Shown piece by piece: positions 27,110 through 37,653 of a stretch of DNA of 64,000 nucleotides. The position numbers were made by a program, and so were the translations under genes. The stretch's first letter is position 1; each line of letters starts with the position of its first letter. The notes beneath the pieces are model-generated. The model was not told the origin of the DNA. It searched no databases and worked only from the letters and a program-made list of their open reading frames with translations. This DNA is from Rhizobium grahamii CCGE 502 (GTDB lineage Bacteria > Pseudomonadota > Alphaproteobacteria > Rhizobiales > Rhizobiaceae): the NCBI RefSeq assembly GCF_000298315.2, contig NZ_AEYE02000002.1, forward strand, positions 1 through 64,000, read 5' to 3'.

Positions 27110-27125
27110 TGAACCGTTTGGTTAC
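27110..27125. promoter_or_regulatory. Predicted TetR operator upstream of uxaC-uxuB
   Basis: TGAACCGTTTGGTTAC; its reverse complement GTAACCAAACGGTTCA fits GTAACYANNYRGTTAY, shared with the sites at 39003 and 39870. It lies 63 bases before the uxaC start and is the least symmetrical of the three copies. Confidence 0.55.
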
Positions 27126-27187
27126 TAAAAGCCCTTGCCGCGTTCCGACTTGTGGGATAGGCCGTTAGCCCTCAGGGAGGAATTCTT

Positions 27188-28603
27188 ATGGATGTTGGAA
27201 ACGGCTTTCTTCATCCGGACCGGCTCTTTCCAGCCGATCCGGCAACCCGAACGGTCGCGCGCGATCTCTACGAGACAGTTCGCGCACTCCCGATCGTAAG
27301 CCCCCACGGGCATACGGAGCCGTCGTGGTTTGCCGACGACAAGCCGTTCGAGGATGCGTCGTCGCTGCTGGTCATTCCGGATCATTATCTGTTCCGCATG
27401 TTGCACAGCGTTGGCGTCAAGCTCGATGATCTCGGCGTTCCGCGCCTGGACGGCAAGCCGGTCGCCAAGGGTCGCGACATCTGGCGCGCGTTTGCCGCGC
27501 AGTACCATCTCTTCCGCGGCACGCCGTCGAGCCTGTGGGTCGACCATGCGATGTCGGCCGTGCTCGGTTGCGAGGAGCCGCTGACGCCTGGAAATGCGGA
27601 TGCGCTCTATGATCATATCAATGCTCAGCTTGCGCTGCCGGAATTCCGCCCGCGTGCCCTGCACAAGCGTTTCGGCATCGAGACGATCGCCACGACCGAA
27701 GGCGCGCTCGATCCTCTGGTGCACCACCAGACGATGACGAAAGACGGCTGGATCGGCCGCGTCCGCACCACCTATCGCCCGGATAGCGTCACCGACCCGG
27801 ACGCCGTCGGCTTCCGCGAAAACCTCGTCCGGCTCGGCGAACTCACCGATTGCGACGTGACGAAGTGGGATGGGCTGATCGATGCCCATCGCAAGCGCCG
27901 TGCCTATTTCCGCCAGTATGGAGCGACCGCCACCGACCACGGCGTCCCGACGGCATTTACGGCGGACCTGCCGCTTGCCGACAAACAGCGCCTGCTCGAC
28001 AAGGCGCACAAGGGCACGCTGAGTGACGATGAGCCGGAGCTCTTCCGGGGCCAGATGCTGACCGAAATGGCCGGCCTTTCGGCCGAGGACGGCATGACGA
28101 TGCAGATTCACGCGGGCTCGCGCCGCAATACCGACCGTGAACTGTTCCAGACCCGTGGTCCGAATATGGGCGCGGACATCCCGACGCCGACCGATTGGGT
28201 CGGCGGCCTCTCGGCCATGCTATCAAAGTACGGCCATGCACCGGGATTGCGCGTGCTCCTGTTCACCCTCGACGAGACGACCTATGCGCGCGAGCTGGCG
28301 CCGATGGCCGGCCATTGGCCTTGCCTGATGATCGGGCCACCCTGGTGGTTCCACGACAGCCCGAACGGCATTCGTCGCTATCTCGATCAGGTGGTGGAGA
28401 CGGCAGGCTTCGCCAATCTGGCAGGCTTCAACGACGATACGCGCGCGCTTCTGTCGATCCCGGCCCGCCATGATGTCTGGCGCCGCGAGGTCTGCCGCTT
28501 CCTCGCGCAGTTCGTGACGGAACACCGCATGACTCGCAAGGAAGCCGAGATCGTCGCCGGTGAACTCTCCTACGGAAACGCGAAGAAGGCATACAAGCTG
28601 TGA
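27188..28603 (+). CDS. uxaC: Glucuronate isomerase
   Basis: Isomerises D-glucuronate to D-fructuronate (and D-galacturonate to D-tagaturonate), first step of hexuronate breakdown in the cytoplasm. The 471-aa protein belongs to the amidohydrolase-like UxaC family. The N-terminal metal-site motif SPHGHTEPSWFADD is at about 38-51, LHKRFGIETIATTEGALDPL is near 159 and GPPWWFHDSPNGIRRYLDQV near 384. ATG 27188 follows AGGGAGGAATTCTT. It overlaps uxuB by four bases and has a putative TetR operator upstream. Confidence 0.95.
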   Translation: MDVGNGFLHPDRLFPADPATRTVARDLYETVRALPIVSPHGHTEPSWFADDKPFEDASSLLVIPDHYLFRMLHSVGVKLDDLGVPRLDGKPVAKGRDIWRAFAAQYHLFRGTPSSLWVDHAMSAVLGCEEPLTPGNADALYDHINAQLALPEFRPRALHKRFGIETIATTEGALDPLVHHQTMTKDGWIGRVRTTYRPDSVTDPDAVGFRENLVRLGELTDCDVTKWDGLIDAHRKRRAYFRQYGATATDHGVPTAFTADLPLADKQRLLDKAHKGTLSDDEPELFRGQMLTEMAGLSAEDGMTMQIHAGSRRNTDRELFQTRGPNMGADIPTPTDWVGGLSAMLSKYGHAPGLRVLLFTLDETTYARELAPMAGHWPCLMIGPPWWFHDSPNGIRRYLDQVVETAGFANLAGFNDDTRALLSIPARHDVWRREVCRFLAQFVTEHRMTRKEAEIVAGELSYGNAKKAYKL

Positions 28604-30057
28604 CCGAACGTCTGACGAGCCTTTCCGGCCTGGCGCCGACCGCCAAGCTTCCGGCCTATGATCGCACGGCGTTGAAGCCGGGCATCCTGCATCTCGGCCC
28701 GGGCGCGTTCTTTCGCGCCCATTTCGCGCCGTTCACCGATGCCGCGATTGCCATCGCCGGCGGCGATTGGGGCATCGAGGTCGCGAGCCTGCGCACGGCC
28801 GACGTCGCTGATCACCTGAACGAACAGAACGGGCTCTATACGATGCTCGTGCGTGATACTTCGGGCACGACCGCGCATGTCATCGGCCCGATCCTGCGCG
28901 CCCATGTAGCGACCCGCAATCCCGGCGATCTGCTTGCAAGACTCGAAGATCCGGCCATCCGCATTGTCAGCCTGACCGTCACAGAGAAAGCTTACGGTTT
29001 TGACTCCGCGACGGGTGGACTCGACCTGAAGCATCCCGACATTGCGGCCGATCTTGCCAACCGCCATGCACCACGCGGCGTCATCGGCTATCTCGTCGCA
29101 GGTCTTGCGCGCCGCCGCGCCAAGGGTATCGCGCCGTTCACACCGCTTAGCTGCGATAACCTGCCGAACAACGGCGCGGTATTGAAACGGCTCGTGCTCG
29201 AGTTTGCCGGTCGCATCGATGCGGAGCTTCGCCAGTGGATCGAGGTGAACGTACCCTTCCCATCGACCATGGTCGATCGCATCACGCCGGCAAGCACCGA
29301 TGCCACTTATCGCGATGCCGAAAGCCTGACAGGGAGGCAGGATCTGGCGGCGATCGAGACCGAACCCTTCACGCAATGGGTCATCGAGGATCACTTCGCC
29401 AATGGCCGCCCGGAATGGGAAAAGGTTACCGGCGCGCTGATGGTCGAGGAAGTCTCGGCTTACGAAAAGATGAAGCTGCGGATGCTCAACGGCGCGCATT
29501 CGCTGCTCGCTTATCTCGGCTATATAGGTGGCTATGAATTTATCCGCGACGTCATGGATGATAGCGGTCTGGCTGCTCTGGCGCGTCGTCACATGAATGC
29601 GGCAGCCGCCACGCTCGATCCCGTTCCCGGCATCGATCTCGAGGCCTATGCCGACGAGTTGATCGCACGCTTTGCAAACAAGGCGATTGCCCACCGCACC
29701 TATCAGATCGCCATGGACGGCACGCAGAAACTGCCGCAGCGTCTCCTAGAGCCCGCGACCGAGGCCTTGGAGAATGGGAGCAAGGCGGAAACCTATGCGA
29801 TCGCCGTGGCCGCTTGGATGCGCTACGCCCTTGGCGTCGACAGGAAGGGCGAACGCTACGAATTGCGCGATCCCCGCGCCGCGGAAATTGCCGCTCTGCT
29901 GGCCGACGTACCGCGCAATGGCGGCGCCGTGTCGAAAGCTTTGTTCGGGTTGCCGGGCCTTTTCCCGGCGGCGCTGACCGGCGATATCGGCTGGACCGAG
30001 GATGTAGCGAACAAGCTGGAGATCCTGATCCAGGACAACAAGCTGCCGCTGATCTGA
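28600..30057 (+). CDS. uxuB: Fructuronate reductase (mannonate oxidoreductase)
   Basis: NAD-dependent polyol/uronate dehydrogenase reducing D-fructuronate to D-mannonate, the step after UxaC. The 485-aa protein belongs to the mannitol dehydrogenase family. The N-terminal nucleotide site is GILHLGPGAFFRAHFAPFTD (about 24-43). The catalytic region is MKLRMLNGAHSLLAYLGYIGG (about 292-312). It starts at GTG 28600, which overlaps the uxaC stop (GTGA), so the two are coupled. The close relative tagaturonate reductase is possible, but the uxaC pairing and length favour UxuB. No uxuA (mannonate dehydratase) is in the window. Confidence 0.88.
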   Translation: MTERLTSLSGLAPTAKLPAYDRTALKPGILHLGPGAFFRAHFAPFTDAAIAIAGGDWGIEVASLRTADVADHLNEQNGLYTMLVRDTSGTTAHVIGPILRAHVATRNPGDLLARLEDPAIRIVSLTVTEKAYGFDSATGGLDLKHPDIAADLANRHAPRGVIGYLVAGLARRRAKGIAPFTPLSCDNLPNNGAVLKRLVLEFAGRIDAELRQWIEVNVPFPSTMVDRITPASTDATYRDAESLTGRQDLAAIETEPFTQWVIEDHFANGRPEWEKVTGALMVEEVSAYEKMKLRMLNGAHSLLAYLGYIGGYEFIRDVMDDSGLAALARRHMNAAAATLDPVPGIDLEAYADELIARFANKAIAHRTYQIAMDGTQKLPQRLLEPATEALENGSKAETYAIAVAAWMRYALGVDRKGERYELRDPRAAEIAALLADVPRNGGAVSKALFGLPGLFPAALTGDIGWTEDVANKLEILIQDNKLPLI

Positions 30058-30063
30058 GGAAGG

Positions 30064-30098
30064 GCCTGCGACAGATGTGATCGTCGCAGGCTATTTTT
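30064..30098 (+). terminator. Intrinsic terminator after uxuB
   Basis: GCCTGCGAC (30064-30072) pairs with GTCGCAGGC (30083-30091) and is followed by TATTTTT. It lies six bases past the uxuB stop. Confidence 0.85.
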
Positions 30099-30162
30099 CC
30101 AGGCACGCGATTGATGCCTCGCATTCCAATCGTGGCTAGCTTTTGACGCCGTGCCCATCCCC

Positions 30163-30197
30163 ACCGTCATTCCTGTGACAAACACAGGAATGACGGT
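30163..30197. repeat. Perfect 15-bp intergenic palindrome
   Basis: ACCGTCATTCCTGTG and CACAGGAATGACGGT form a perfect hairpin with a five-base loop, between the convergent uxuB and dehydrogenase genes and without a T run. From memory, similar GTCATTCCTGTG palindromes are scattered between genes in many rhizobia, so it may be a copy of a dispersed intergenic repeat. It could also help end both transcripts. Confidence 0.6.
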
Positions 30198-30215
30198 CCC
30201 CATTGGCCTCGGGGC

Positions 30216-32666
30216 TTATCCCTTAACGCGTACCATCTCCGGATCGTACAACGGTTTCAGCGAAACCCGGCAGGGCACGCGCTCGCGCGCCACGTCGAGT
30301 TCGTAGCTGCCTGACAGAACGAAGTCCTCGCTCACACCTCCCGCATTGCGCACATAGCCGTAGCCAATAGGCTTACCGACCGTGTAGCCGAAGCCGCCGC
30401 TGGAGAGCCAGCCGACGCGCTTGCCGTCGCGGTAGATCGTTTCGCGGCCAAGCAGCACGACGTCGGGATCATCTGGCACGAAGCAGGCCAGCATCTTCTT
30501 GACGCCGGAGGCAAGCTGTCGCTCGATCGCCTCGCGGCCCCGGAACGGCGTGTTCTTCCTCGTCTTCACCGCCCAGCCGAGCCCGGCTTCGATGGGTGTG
30601 TGATCCGGGCCGATATCCGAACCCCAGGCGCGATAACCCTTCTCAAGGCGGCAGCTTTCTATGGCGCGATAGCCGGCATTGCTGAGTTGGAGCGGAGCAC
30701 CCGCCGCCATCAATGCGTCGTAGACAGTCGTTGCGTATTCGACAGGCACATGCAGCTCGTAGCCGAGTTCCCCGACATAGGTGATGCGCAGCGCCCGAAC
30801 CGGGCAGCCGGCGATGCCGATCGTCTTGATGCGACCAAACGGGAATGCGGCGTTGGAAACATCGCTGTTCGTCACCTTCTCGAGCACGGCACGCGCATTC
30901 GGCCCCATCAGCGACAGAACGGAGTAGGCGGAGGTGACGTCGACGAGCTCCGCGTGCATCCCGTCAGGAATATTGCGTGCGATCCAATCGAAGTCATGCG
31001 TCGCGAAGCCGGTGCCGGTCACGATGTAATATTCGTCATCTGCCACGCGAGCACAGGTGAGATCGGATTCGATCCCGCCCTTGTCGTTCAGCATCTGCGT
31101 GTAGACGAGCGAGCCAACCGGCTTTTCCACATCGTTCGACGCAATCCACGACAGCGCCGCCTCGGCATCGCGCCCCTTCAAGACGAACTTGGCGAAAGAC
31201 GTCTGGTCGAAGATCACGGCGGCTTCACGCACCGCCTTATGCTCGCGGCCGACGGCCTCGAACCAATTCTGCCTGTTGTAGGTGTAGATATCCTTCGGCT
31301 CTTCGTTGGCGAAGAGATCGGCAAACCAGTTCGGCCGCTCCCATCCGAGCTTTTCGCCGAAGCAGGCGCCCTGTGCTTTCAGGCGGTCGTAGAGCGGCGA
31401 TTTGCGGCACGGTCGCCCGTTGGAATACTCTTCGAAGGGGAAGGCCAGCGTGTAGTGCTTGCCGTAGGCTTCCAGCGTCCGGGTACGTACCCAGTCCGTA
31501 TCGAAATGCGGCCGGCCGAAGCGGCGGATATCGACCGGCCAGAGATCATAGGGCGGCTCGCCCTTGGCAACCCATTCGGCGAGCGCCATGCCGGCGCCGC
31601 CGCCAGAGGCTATGCCGAAGGCGTTGAAGCCGGCGCCGACGAAAAAGTTCTTCAGCTCAGGCGCTTCGCCGAGAATGAAGTTGCCATCGGGCGTGAAGCT
31701 CTCCGGCCCGTTCAGCAGCTGCTTGACGCCGACATTCTCCAGCGCCGGAACGCGGCCGAGCGCCTGCTCCATGATCTGTTCGAAATGATCATAGTTGCTG
31801 TCGAGCAGCGTGTAGTGGAACCCCTCGGGAATGCCATCTTTTGCCCATGCGATCGGGTTCGGCTCGTAGCCACCCATGACGATGCCGCCGACCTCTTCCT
31901 TGTAGTAGGTCAGTCGGTCGGGGTCGCGCAGCGTCGGCAGGTTCGAGGGAACGCCGAAGGACTCGGTGATGATGTACTGGTGCTCGACGGAAACCAGCGG
32001 CACGTTCACGCCGAACCGGGCGGCAAAGGCGCGCGTCCACTGACCGGCGCAGACGACGACACGTTCGCACTCGATCCGTCCGTGCTCGGTGATGACGGCG
32101 CGAATCTTGCCCCTGTCGATCTCGAGGTTGATAACCTCGGTGTCCTCGAAGATCGAAACACCTGACATGCGGGCGCCTCTAGCCAGCGCCTGCGTGATGT
32201 CGGATGGATTGGCCTGGCCATCGGTCGGCAGGTAAGCGGCTCCGACGAGGTCGTCTATCGTCATCAGCGGCCAGAGGTCGAAGGCCTCCTGCGGCGTCAG
32301 CAGCTGCATGTCGAGCCCGAAGGATTGGGCGGTCGTTGCTTGTCGCTTGACCTCAGTCCAGCGCTCCTCGTTGCAGGCAAGGCGTAGACCACCATTCATC
32401 TTCCAGCCCGTGCCAAGCCCCGTCTCGGCTTCGAGCTTCTTGTAGAGATCGACGGAATAACCGAGCAGCTGGGTGATGTTTGCGCTGGTGCGCAATTGGC
32501 CGACGAGGCCGGCTGCATGGAAGGTCGTGCCCGAGGTCAGCTTCTTGCGCTCGAGCAGCACCGTGTCCGTCCAGCCGAGCTTGCCGAGATGGTAGGCTGT
32601 CGAGCAGCCGATGATCCCGCCGCCGATAACGACCGCTTTGGCGGTCTTTGGCAATTCCTTCGTCAT
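30216..32666 (-). CDS. Dimethylglycine/sarcosine dehydrogenase-like FAD protein
   Basis: An 816-aa flavoenzyme with the DMGDH architecture. The N-terminal DAO-type FAD domain has AVVIGGGIIGCSTAYHLGKLG at residues 10-30. A FAO_M linker follows, then GCV_T and GCV_T_C folate-binding domains (about 420-810). His50 in TSGTTFHAAGLVGQLR aligns with the histidine that binds FAD covalently in dimethylglycine dehydrogenase. Such enzymes demethylate N-methylated glycine derivatives and pass formaldehyde to tetrahydrofolate. ATG 32666 is one base after the upstream kinase stop (TAATATG), so the two are coupled; an earlier ATG at 32693 is possible. The exact substrate is open. Confidence 0.88.
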   Translation of the reverse strand: MTKELPKTAKAVVIGGGIIGCSTAYHLGKLGWTDTVLLERKKLTSGTTFHAAGLVGQLRTSANITQLLGYSVDLYKKLEAETGLGTGWKMNGGLRLACNEERWTEVKRQATTAQSFGLDMQLLTPQEAFDLWPLMTIDDLVGAAYLPTDGQANPSDITQALARGARMSGVSIFEDTEVINLEIDRGKIRAVITEHGRIECERVVVCAGQWTRAFAARFGVNVPLVSVEHQYIITESFGVPSNLPTLRDPDRLTYYKEEVGGIVMGGYEPNPIAWAKDGIPEGFHYTLLDSNYDHFEQIMEQALGRVPALENVGVKQLLNGPESFTPDGNFILGEAPELKNFFVGAGFNAFGIASGGGAGMALAEWVAKGEPPYDLWPVDIRRFGRPHFDTDWVRTRTLEAYGKHYTLAFPFEEYSNGRPCRKSPLYDRLKAQGACFGEKLGWERPNWFADLFANEEPKDIYTYNRQNWFEAVGREHKAVREAAVIFDQTSFAKFVLKGRDAEAALSWIASNDVEKPVGSLVYTQMLNDKGGIESDLTCARVADDEYYIVTGTGFATHDFDWIARNIPDGMHAELVDVTSAYSVLSLMGPNARAVLEKVTNSDVSNAAFPFGRIKTIGIAGCPVRALRITYVGELGYELHVPVEYATTVYDALMAAGAPLQLSNAGYRAIESCRLEKGYRAWGSDIGPDHTPIEAGLGWAVKTRKNTPFRGREAIERQLASGVKKMLACFVPDDPDVVLLGRETIYRDGKRVGWLSSGGFGYTVGKPIGYGYVRNAGGVSEDFVLSGSYELDVARERVPCRVSLKPLYDPEMVRVKG

Positions 32667-32667
32667 A

Positions 32668-33543
32668 TTACCGATCCTGTTCAAAAGCGTCATAGGCGCG
32701 CTCGAAGCGCGCTAAATTCTCGGCCGTATAGCCGGCATAGTCGAAGTCGATGGTGGAGTGGATTTCGGACACCATGCTCCATAGCGTCTCGCGCAGCAAC
32801 GATGCGCACTTCATGGCTTGGTAGCGCCGCCAGAGATCCTCAGTCAGCGGTACCCTATAATAGGCCTCGAGCATGGATCGCTCGGCCGCTTCGGAAAACT
32901 CGTTGTTGGAGGCAAGGCCGCCCAGATCGAAAAGCGGTGTGTTGAAACCGGCATAGTCCCAGTCGATCAGCCACAGCCGCTTGCCGTCATCGAGGAAGTT
33001 GGCGGCCAGCATGTCGTTGTGGCCGAAGGCGATCTCGAACGGGCCGCCTGCCGCCTCCAGCCATTCGGCCTTGGCAAGCAGGTTTGGGAAAAGCTGGCGA
33101 TACCGACTGTTGGCGGCCTCCAGATTGGCGATGTAGTCGCGAATGACATGGAACACCCAGAAGATCGCCGCCGCACCGCGAAACTCGCGGGCGATGTCAT
33201 GGTGGCAGGCCCGCACCAGCGGGATGACCCGCTCCAACATCTCAGGATGCCGAATGTCCTCGGGCGTGAGCGCCTTCGACTCGATGTAGTCGAGGACGAG
33301 CACGCCCGGCGCGTGATGAATGACTGCTGGCGAAAGCCCCGCGGCGTGCGCAGCCTGGCTGGCGGCAAGCTCGTTCTGCCGGTTGATGTGGTGGACCGGG
33401 ATATCTTCTCCCAGCCGGACAACCCGTCGAACGGCGTGATCCCGCACCAGATAGTTCCGGTTGGTGATGCCGCCGGTAATCGGCACGATTTCGATCGGAC
33501 CCTGCCATATGCCGAGCGCATGAATCCGATCTTCAGGCGTCAC
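32668..33543 (-). CDS. Choline/aminoglycoside kinase-like phosphotransferase
   Basis: Small-molecule kinase of the APH/choline kinase fold, 291 aa. The catalytic loop is FGHNDMLAANFL (His175, Asp177, Asn182) and the magnesium site LIDWDYAG (Asp194). The N-lobe has ITGGITNRNYLV. The closest match by eye is the bacterial choline/ethanolamine kinase-like group rather than antibiotic-resistance enzymes. Coupling to the dehydrogenase (1-base spacing) suggests a methylated-amine substrate. It lies 66 bp after the ABC ATPase on the same strand, perhaps as the tail of that operon. Confidence 0.82.
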   Translation of the reverse strand: MTPEDRIHALGIWQGPIEIVPITGGITNRNYLVRDHAVRRVVRLGEDIPVHHINRQNELAASQAAHAAGLSPAVIHHAPGVLVLDYIESKALTPEDIRHPEMLERVIPLVRACHHDIAREFRGAAAIFWVFHVIRDYIANLEAANSRYRQLFPNLLAKAEWLEAAGGPFEIAFGHNDMLAANFLDDGKRLWLIDWDYAGFNTPLFDLGGLASNNEFSEAAERSMLEAYYRVPLTEDLWRRYQAMKCASLLRETLWSMVSEIHSTIDFDYAGYTAENLARFERAYDAFEQDR

Positions 33544-33609
33544 GCTTTTCCCCTTCGCGGCCTATCCTATTGAAATCATGGCCAGAGCGGGATCAGCTGT
33601 CAAGCGCGG

Positions 33610-34689
<1,080 letters not shown>

Positions 34690-34713
34690 GATCTCAGGAT
34701 CCTCCCTGGTCCG

Positions 34714-35787
34714 TTACTTCGTGCGAGCACGCCAGTCGGCGTACTTCGGGCTGTCCGATCCGATCGGCAGGATCACTTCGCTGCCGGTATCGGACGATTG
34801 ATAGATCGCGGTCACGAGTTCCAGCGCGCGGCGCGCGTCTTTCGTCGTTACCGGCAGCGGCCCGTTGCCGCTGAGATAGGCGTGAAAGTGCTCCATCTGC
34901 GTGGTGAAGCGCGGTGCCACCGGCTGCCAGTCGCCAATCGCGGCGTCGATGCGCGCCTGAATCTCGTCATTGGCGGCGATGATCTTCCACGGATCCTTGC
35001 CCGGCGAATAGGGCTCGTGGTTGCTCTCGAAGGTGACGTTTTCGAAATGCAGCCGCAGGCGGCTGATCTGCTCCTGCGAACCGAGCGTGCAGGAGAGCGA
35101 CACGAAGGCGCCGTTTTGCATCAAAAGGCTTGCCGAGGCGCAGTCCTCGACCTCGATGTCGTTGACCCGGGTGGCGACACGACCGAAGACCTTCGAAACC
35201 GGGCCCATCAGGTGCAACAGCATGTCGTGCAGGTGCAGCGCGTGTGTTACCAGCACGCCGCCGAGTTCGGTCGCCCACTTGCCGCGCCACGGCACGGCGT
35301 AATATTCGGGCGTCCGCAGCCAGAAGGTCTCGACCGAGCCCATGTAGGGCTTGCCCGCGATGCCGGCCCCGATGATCCGCTTCGCCTTCTCGATGCCGTC
35401 GCCGTAGCGATACTGGAAGATCGGCATCAGCGTTCCCTTGGCCGCCTTCTCGGCCTCCATGATCGTGTCGACGCCTGATAGGGAGCCGGTCAGCGGCTTC
35501 TCGCAGATGACGTGCTTGCCCGCTGCCAGCGCCGCCACCACCTGCTCGAGGTGGATGCCGGGCGGCGTGCAGATGTCGACGATGTCGACGCTCTGATCGG
35601 CCAGCACGTCGGCAAACGAGGTCGTGCGCTTGGCGATATCGAATTCGTCGCCGATCTCGCGCAACCGCTCTTCGTTCAGGTCGCAGATCGCCACCACCTT
35701 GAACTTCTCGGGATGCGGCAGGTAGCCTTCGACGATGTGGGAACGGCCGATGCCGCAGCCAACGATCGCAACATTCTTGATAGTCAT
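34714..35787 (-). CDS. Gfo/Idh/MocA family oxidoreductase
   Basis: NAD(P)-dependent sugar oxidoreductase of 357 aa. The Rossmann motif is NVAIVGCGIGRSHIVEGYL (about 4-22), VDICTPPGIHLEQV follows near 72 and the family EKP motif is CEKPLTGS near 95. The C-terminal alpha/beta domain includes WATELGGVLVTHALHLHDML. Likely it modifies the sugar imported by the neighbouring ABC transporter (alcohol to ketone or epimerisation). It lies between the second permease and the ATPase, 21-24 bp from each. Confidence 0.88.
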   Translation of the reverse strand: MTIKNVAIVGCGIGRSHIVEGYLPHPEKFKVVAICDLNEERLREIGDEFDIAKRTTSFADVLADQSVDIVDICTPPGIHLEQVVAALAAGKHVICEKPLTGSLSGVDTIMEAEKAAKGTLMPIFQYRYGDGIEKAKRIIGAGIAGKPYMGSVETFWLRTPEYYAVPWRGKWATELGGVLVTHALHLHDMLLHLMGPVSKVFGRVATRVNDIEVEDCASASLLMQNGAFVSLSCTLGSQEQISRLRLHFENVTFESNHEPYSPGKDPWKIIAANDEIQARIDAAIGDWQPVAPRFTTQMEHFHAYLSGNGPLPVTTKDARRALELVTAIYQSSDTGSEVILPIGSDSPKYADWRARTK

Positions 35788-35808
35788 TGACCTATATCCG
35801 TAACTGCA

Positions 35809-36693
35809 TCAGCGCTTCATGCCTGTCGTGGCGATGCCTTCGATCAGCAATCGCTGGAAGAACAGGAAGAAGAAGAACACCGGCACCAGCGTCAGCGTGG
35901 ACATGGCGAACAGGCCGCCCCAGTCCGATGCACTCGTCGAGTCGACGAAGGTGCGCAGGCCGAGCTGGATCGTGTAGGTGTTCATGTCGTTGAGGTAGAT
36001 CAGCGGCCCAAAGAAGTCGTCCCAGGTCCAGATGAAGGAGAAGATCGCAGCAGTCGCCAGCACCGGCAGTGATAGCGGCAGCATGATCTTCCAGTAGATG
36101 CGCCAGGCACTGCACCCGTCCATCATCGCCGCTTCATCGAGTTCGCGCGGGATGCCGCGGAAGAACTGCACCATCAGGAAGATGAAGAAGGCATCGCTTG
36201 CCAGGAACTTCGGCACGACCAGCGGCAGGATGGTGTTCACCCAGCCGAGGTTGAGAAACAGCACATACTGCGGAATGAGCGTCACGTGGTATGGGATCAT
36301 CAGCGTGCCGAGCATGATCGCGAACCAGAAGTTCCGGCCGGCAAAACGCAAGCGGGCAAAGGCGTAGGCTGCCAGCGAACAGGCAACGACATTGCCGATG
36401 ACGGTCAATACCGAAATGACCAGCGAGTTCCAGAAAAACCGGCCGAAGCTGATGTCGAGGCCGACCCAACCGCGAAGATAGGATGAGAAGTCGATCGACG
36501 ACGGAATGAGCGAGGTCGACGAGAAGATTTCGTTTTCCGGCCGGACCGACGCGGAGACCATCCACAGCAGCGGATAGAGCATCAGCAGCGAGCCGAGGAT
36601 CAGTAGCGTATGGACCGTGATCGATGCCGGAAGGCTGCGCTTGGTGATGTCGGAAGGCGGTGCCGCAATGGCTGAGGTGATCCCGTTAGTCAT
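35809..36693 (-). CDS. Sugar ABC transporter permease (MalG/UgpE type)
   Basis: Second inner-membrane permease of the CUT1 importer, 294 aa with six predicted helices. The cytoplasmic EAA loop that docks the ATPase is ELDEAAMMDGCSAWRIYWKIMLPLSLP (about 188-214). The start ATG 36693 overlaps the upstream permease by eight bases. It ends with the typical GIATTGMKR C-terminus. Confidence 0.93.
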   Translation of the reverse strand: MTNGITSAIAAPPSDITKRSLPASITVHTLLILGSLLMLYPLLWMVSASVRPENEIFSSTSLIPSSIDFSSYLRGWVGLDISFGRFFWNSLVISVLTVIGNVVACSLAAYAFARLRFAGRNFWFAIMLGTLMIPYHVTLIPQYVLFLNLGWVNTILPLVVPKFLASDAFFIFLMVQFFRGIPRELDEAAMMDGCSAWRIYWKIMLPLSLPVLATAAIFSFIWTWDDFFGPLIYLNDMNTYTIQLGLRTFVDSTSASDWGGLFAMSTLTLVPVFFFFLFFQRLLIEGIATTGMKR

Positions 36694-37648
36694 CGTAGTG
36701 CACCCAGTAACGCGAGGTCAGGAAGGAGAAGGCAGTGAAGACCGCGATGATCAGCACGAGGACCCAGGCGAGCGCCGAGGCGTAGCCCATGCGGAAGTTT
36801 CCGAAAGCCTCCTGATAGAGATAGAGCGTGTAGAACAGCGTCGAGTTGATCGGCCCGCCTGTGCCGCCCGAGATGATGAAGGCCGGCGTGAAGGCCTTGA
36901 ACGCATCGATCGTCTGAACGACGGCATTAAAGAAGATGACAGGCGTCAGGAGCGGCAGAGTGATCTTGTAGAACTGCCGGAACTTGGATGCGCCGTCGAG
37001 GCTGGCGGCCTCATACATATCGGTCGGAATTTGCCGCAGACCGGCAAGGAAGATGATCATTGGCGAGCCGAACTGCCAGACGCTGAGCGCCACCAGCGTA
37101 TAGATCGAATAGCTGGGGTGTGAGATCCAACTCGGACCTTCGATCCCAAAATTGGCTAGCGCCGCGTTGACCAGGCCGTCGCGGGCGAAGAGCTGCCGCC
37201 AGAGGACGGCGATCGCCACGCTGCCGCCGAGCAGCGACGGCAGATAGAAGATGGCGCGGTAGACTGGCAGACCGCGCACACCCTTGTTAAGCGCCATCGC
37301 GACCAGCAGTGCGAAGGCGAGTTTGAACGGAACCGAGAGCACAACATAGGTCAGGGTCACCGACATCGCCGACGCGAACTTCGGGTCGGCCGTCGCGATG
37401 CGCACGTAGTTAGCAGCACCCACCCAGCCCGGCGACTGCAACATGTCGAAGTCGGTGAAGGACAGGTAGAGCGAAATCAGAGCAGGTCCGAGGGTCAGCC
37501 CGAAAAAGCCCAGAAGCCAGGGCAATAGGAACAGGTAACCCGGCGCATTGGCATTCCACAGCCGCCGAAAACGACTGTCTGCCACTGCTCCGTGGTAATG
37601 TTCCACTGCTACGGCTCCGCTAGCCGTCGTGCGCATCGCATTGGTCAT
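36686..37648 (-). CDS. Sugar ABC transporter permease (MalF/UgpA type)
   Basis: First permease of the importer, 320 aa with six helices (the first at FLLPWLLGFFGLTLGPALI). The EAA loop is MYEAASLDGASKFRQFYKITLPLLTP. A TTG overlapping the binding-protein stop (37657) is in frame, but GAGG is properly spaced for ATG 37648, which is annotated. It is translationally linked to both neighbours. Confidence 0.93.
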   Translation of the reverse strand: MTNAMRTTASGAVAVEHYHGAVADSRFRRLWNANAPGYLFLLPWLLGFFGLTLGPALISLYLSFTDFDMLQSPGWVGAANYVRIATADPKFASAMSVTLTYVVLSVPFKLAFALLVAMALNKGVRGLPVYRAIFYLPSLLGGSVAIAVLWRQLFARDGLVNAALANFGIEGPSWISHPSYSIYTLVALSVWQFGSPMIIFLAGLRQIPTDMYEAASLDGASKFRQFYKITLPLLTPVIFFNAVVQTIDAFKAFTPAFIISGGTGGPINSTLFYTLYLYQEAFGNFRMGYASALAWVLVLIIAVFTAFSFLTSRYWVHYDD

Positions 37649-37653
37649 AGGTT

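Noticed and set aside
30600-32165. A 521-codon open frame on the plus strand opposite the dimethylglycine dehydrogenase-like gene
   Set aside because: The minus-strand product is a full-length known architecture; the plus frame is a shadow rich in Arg and Asp.
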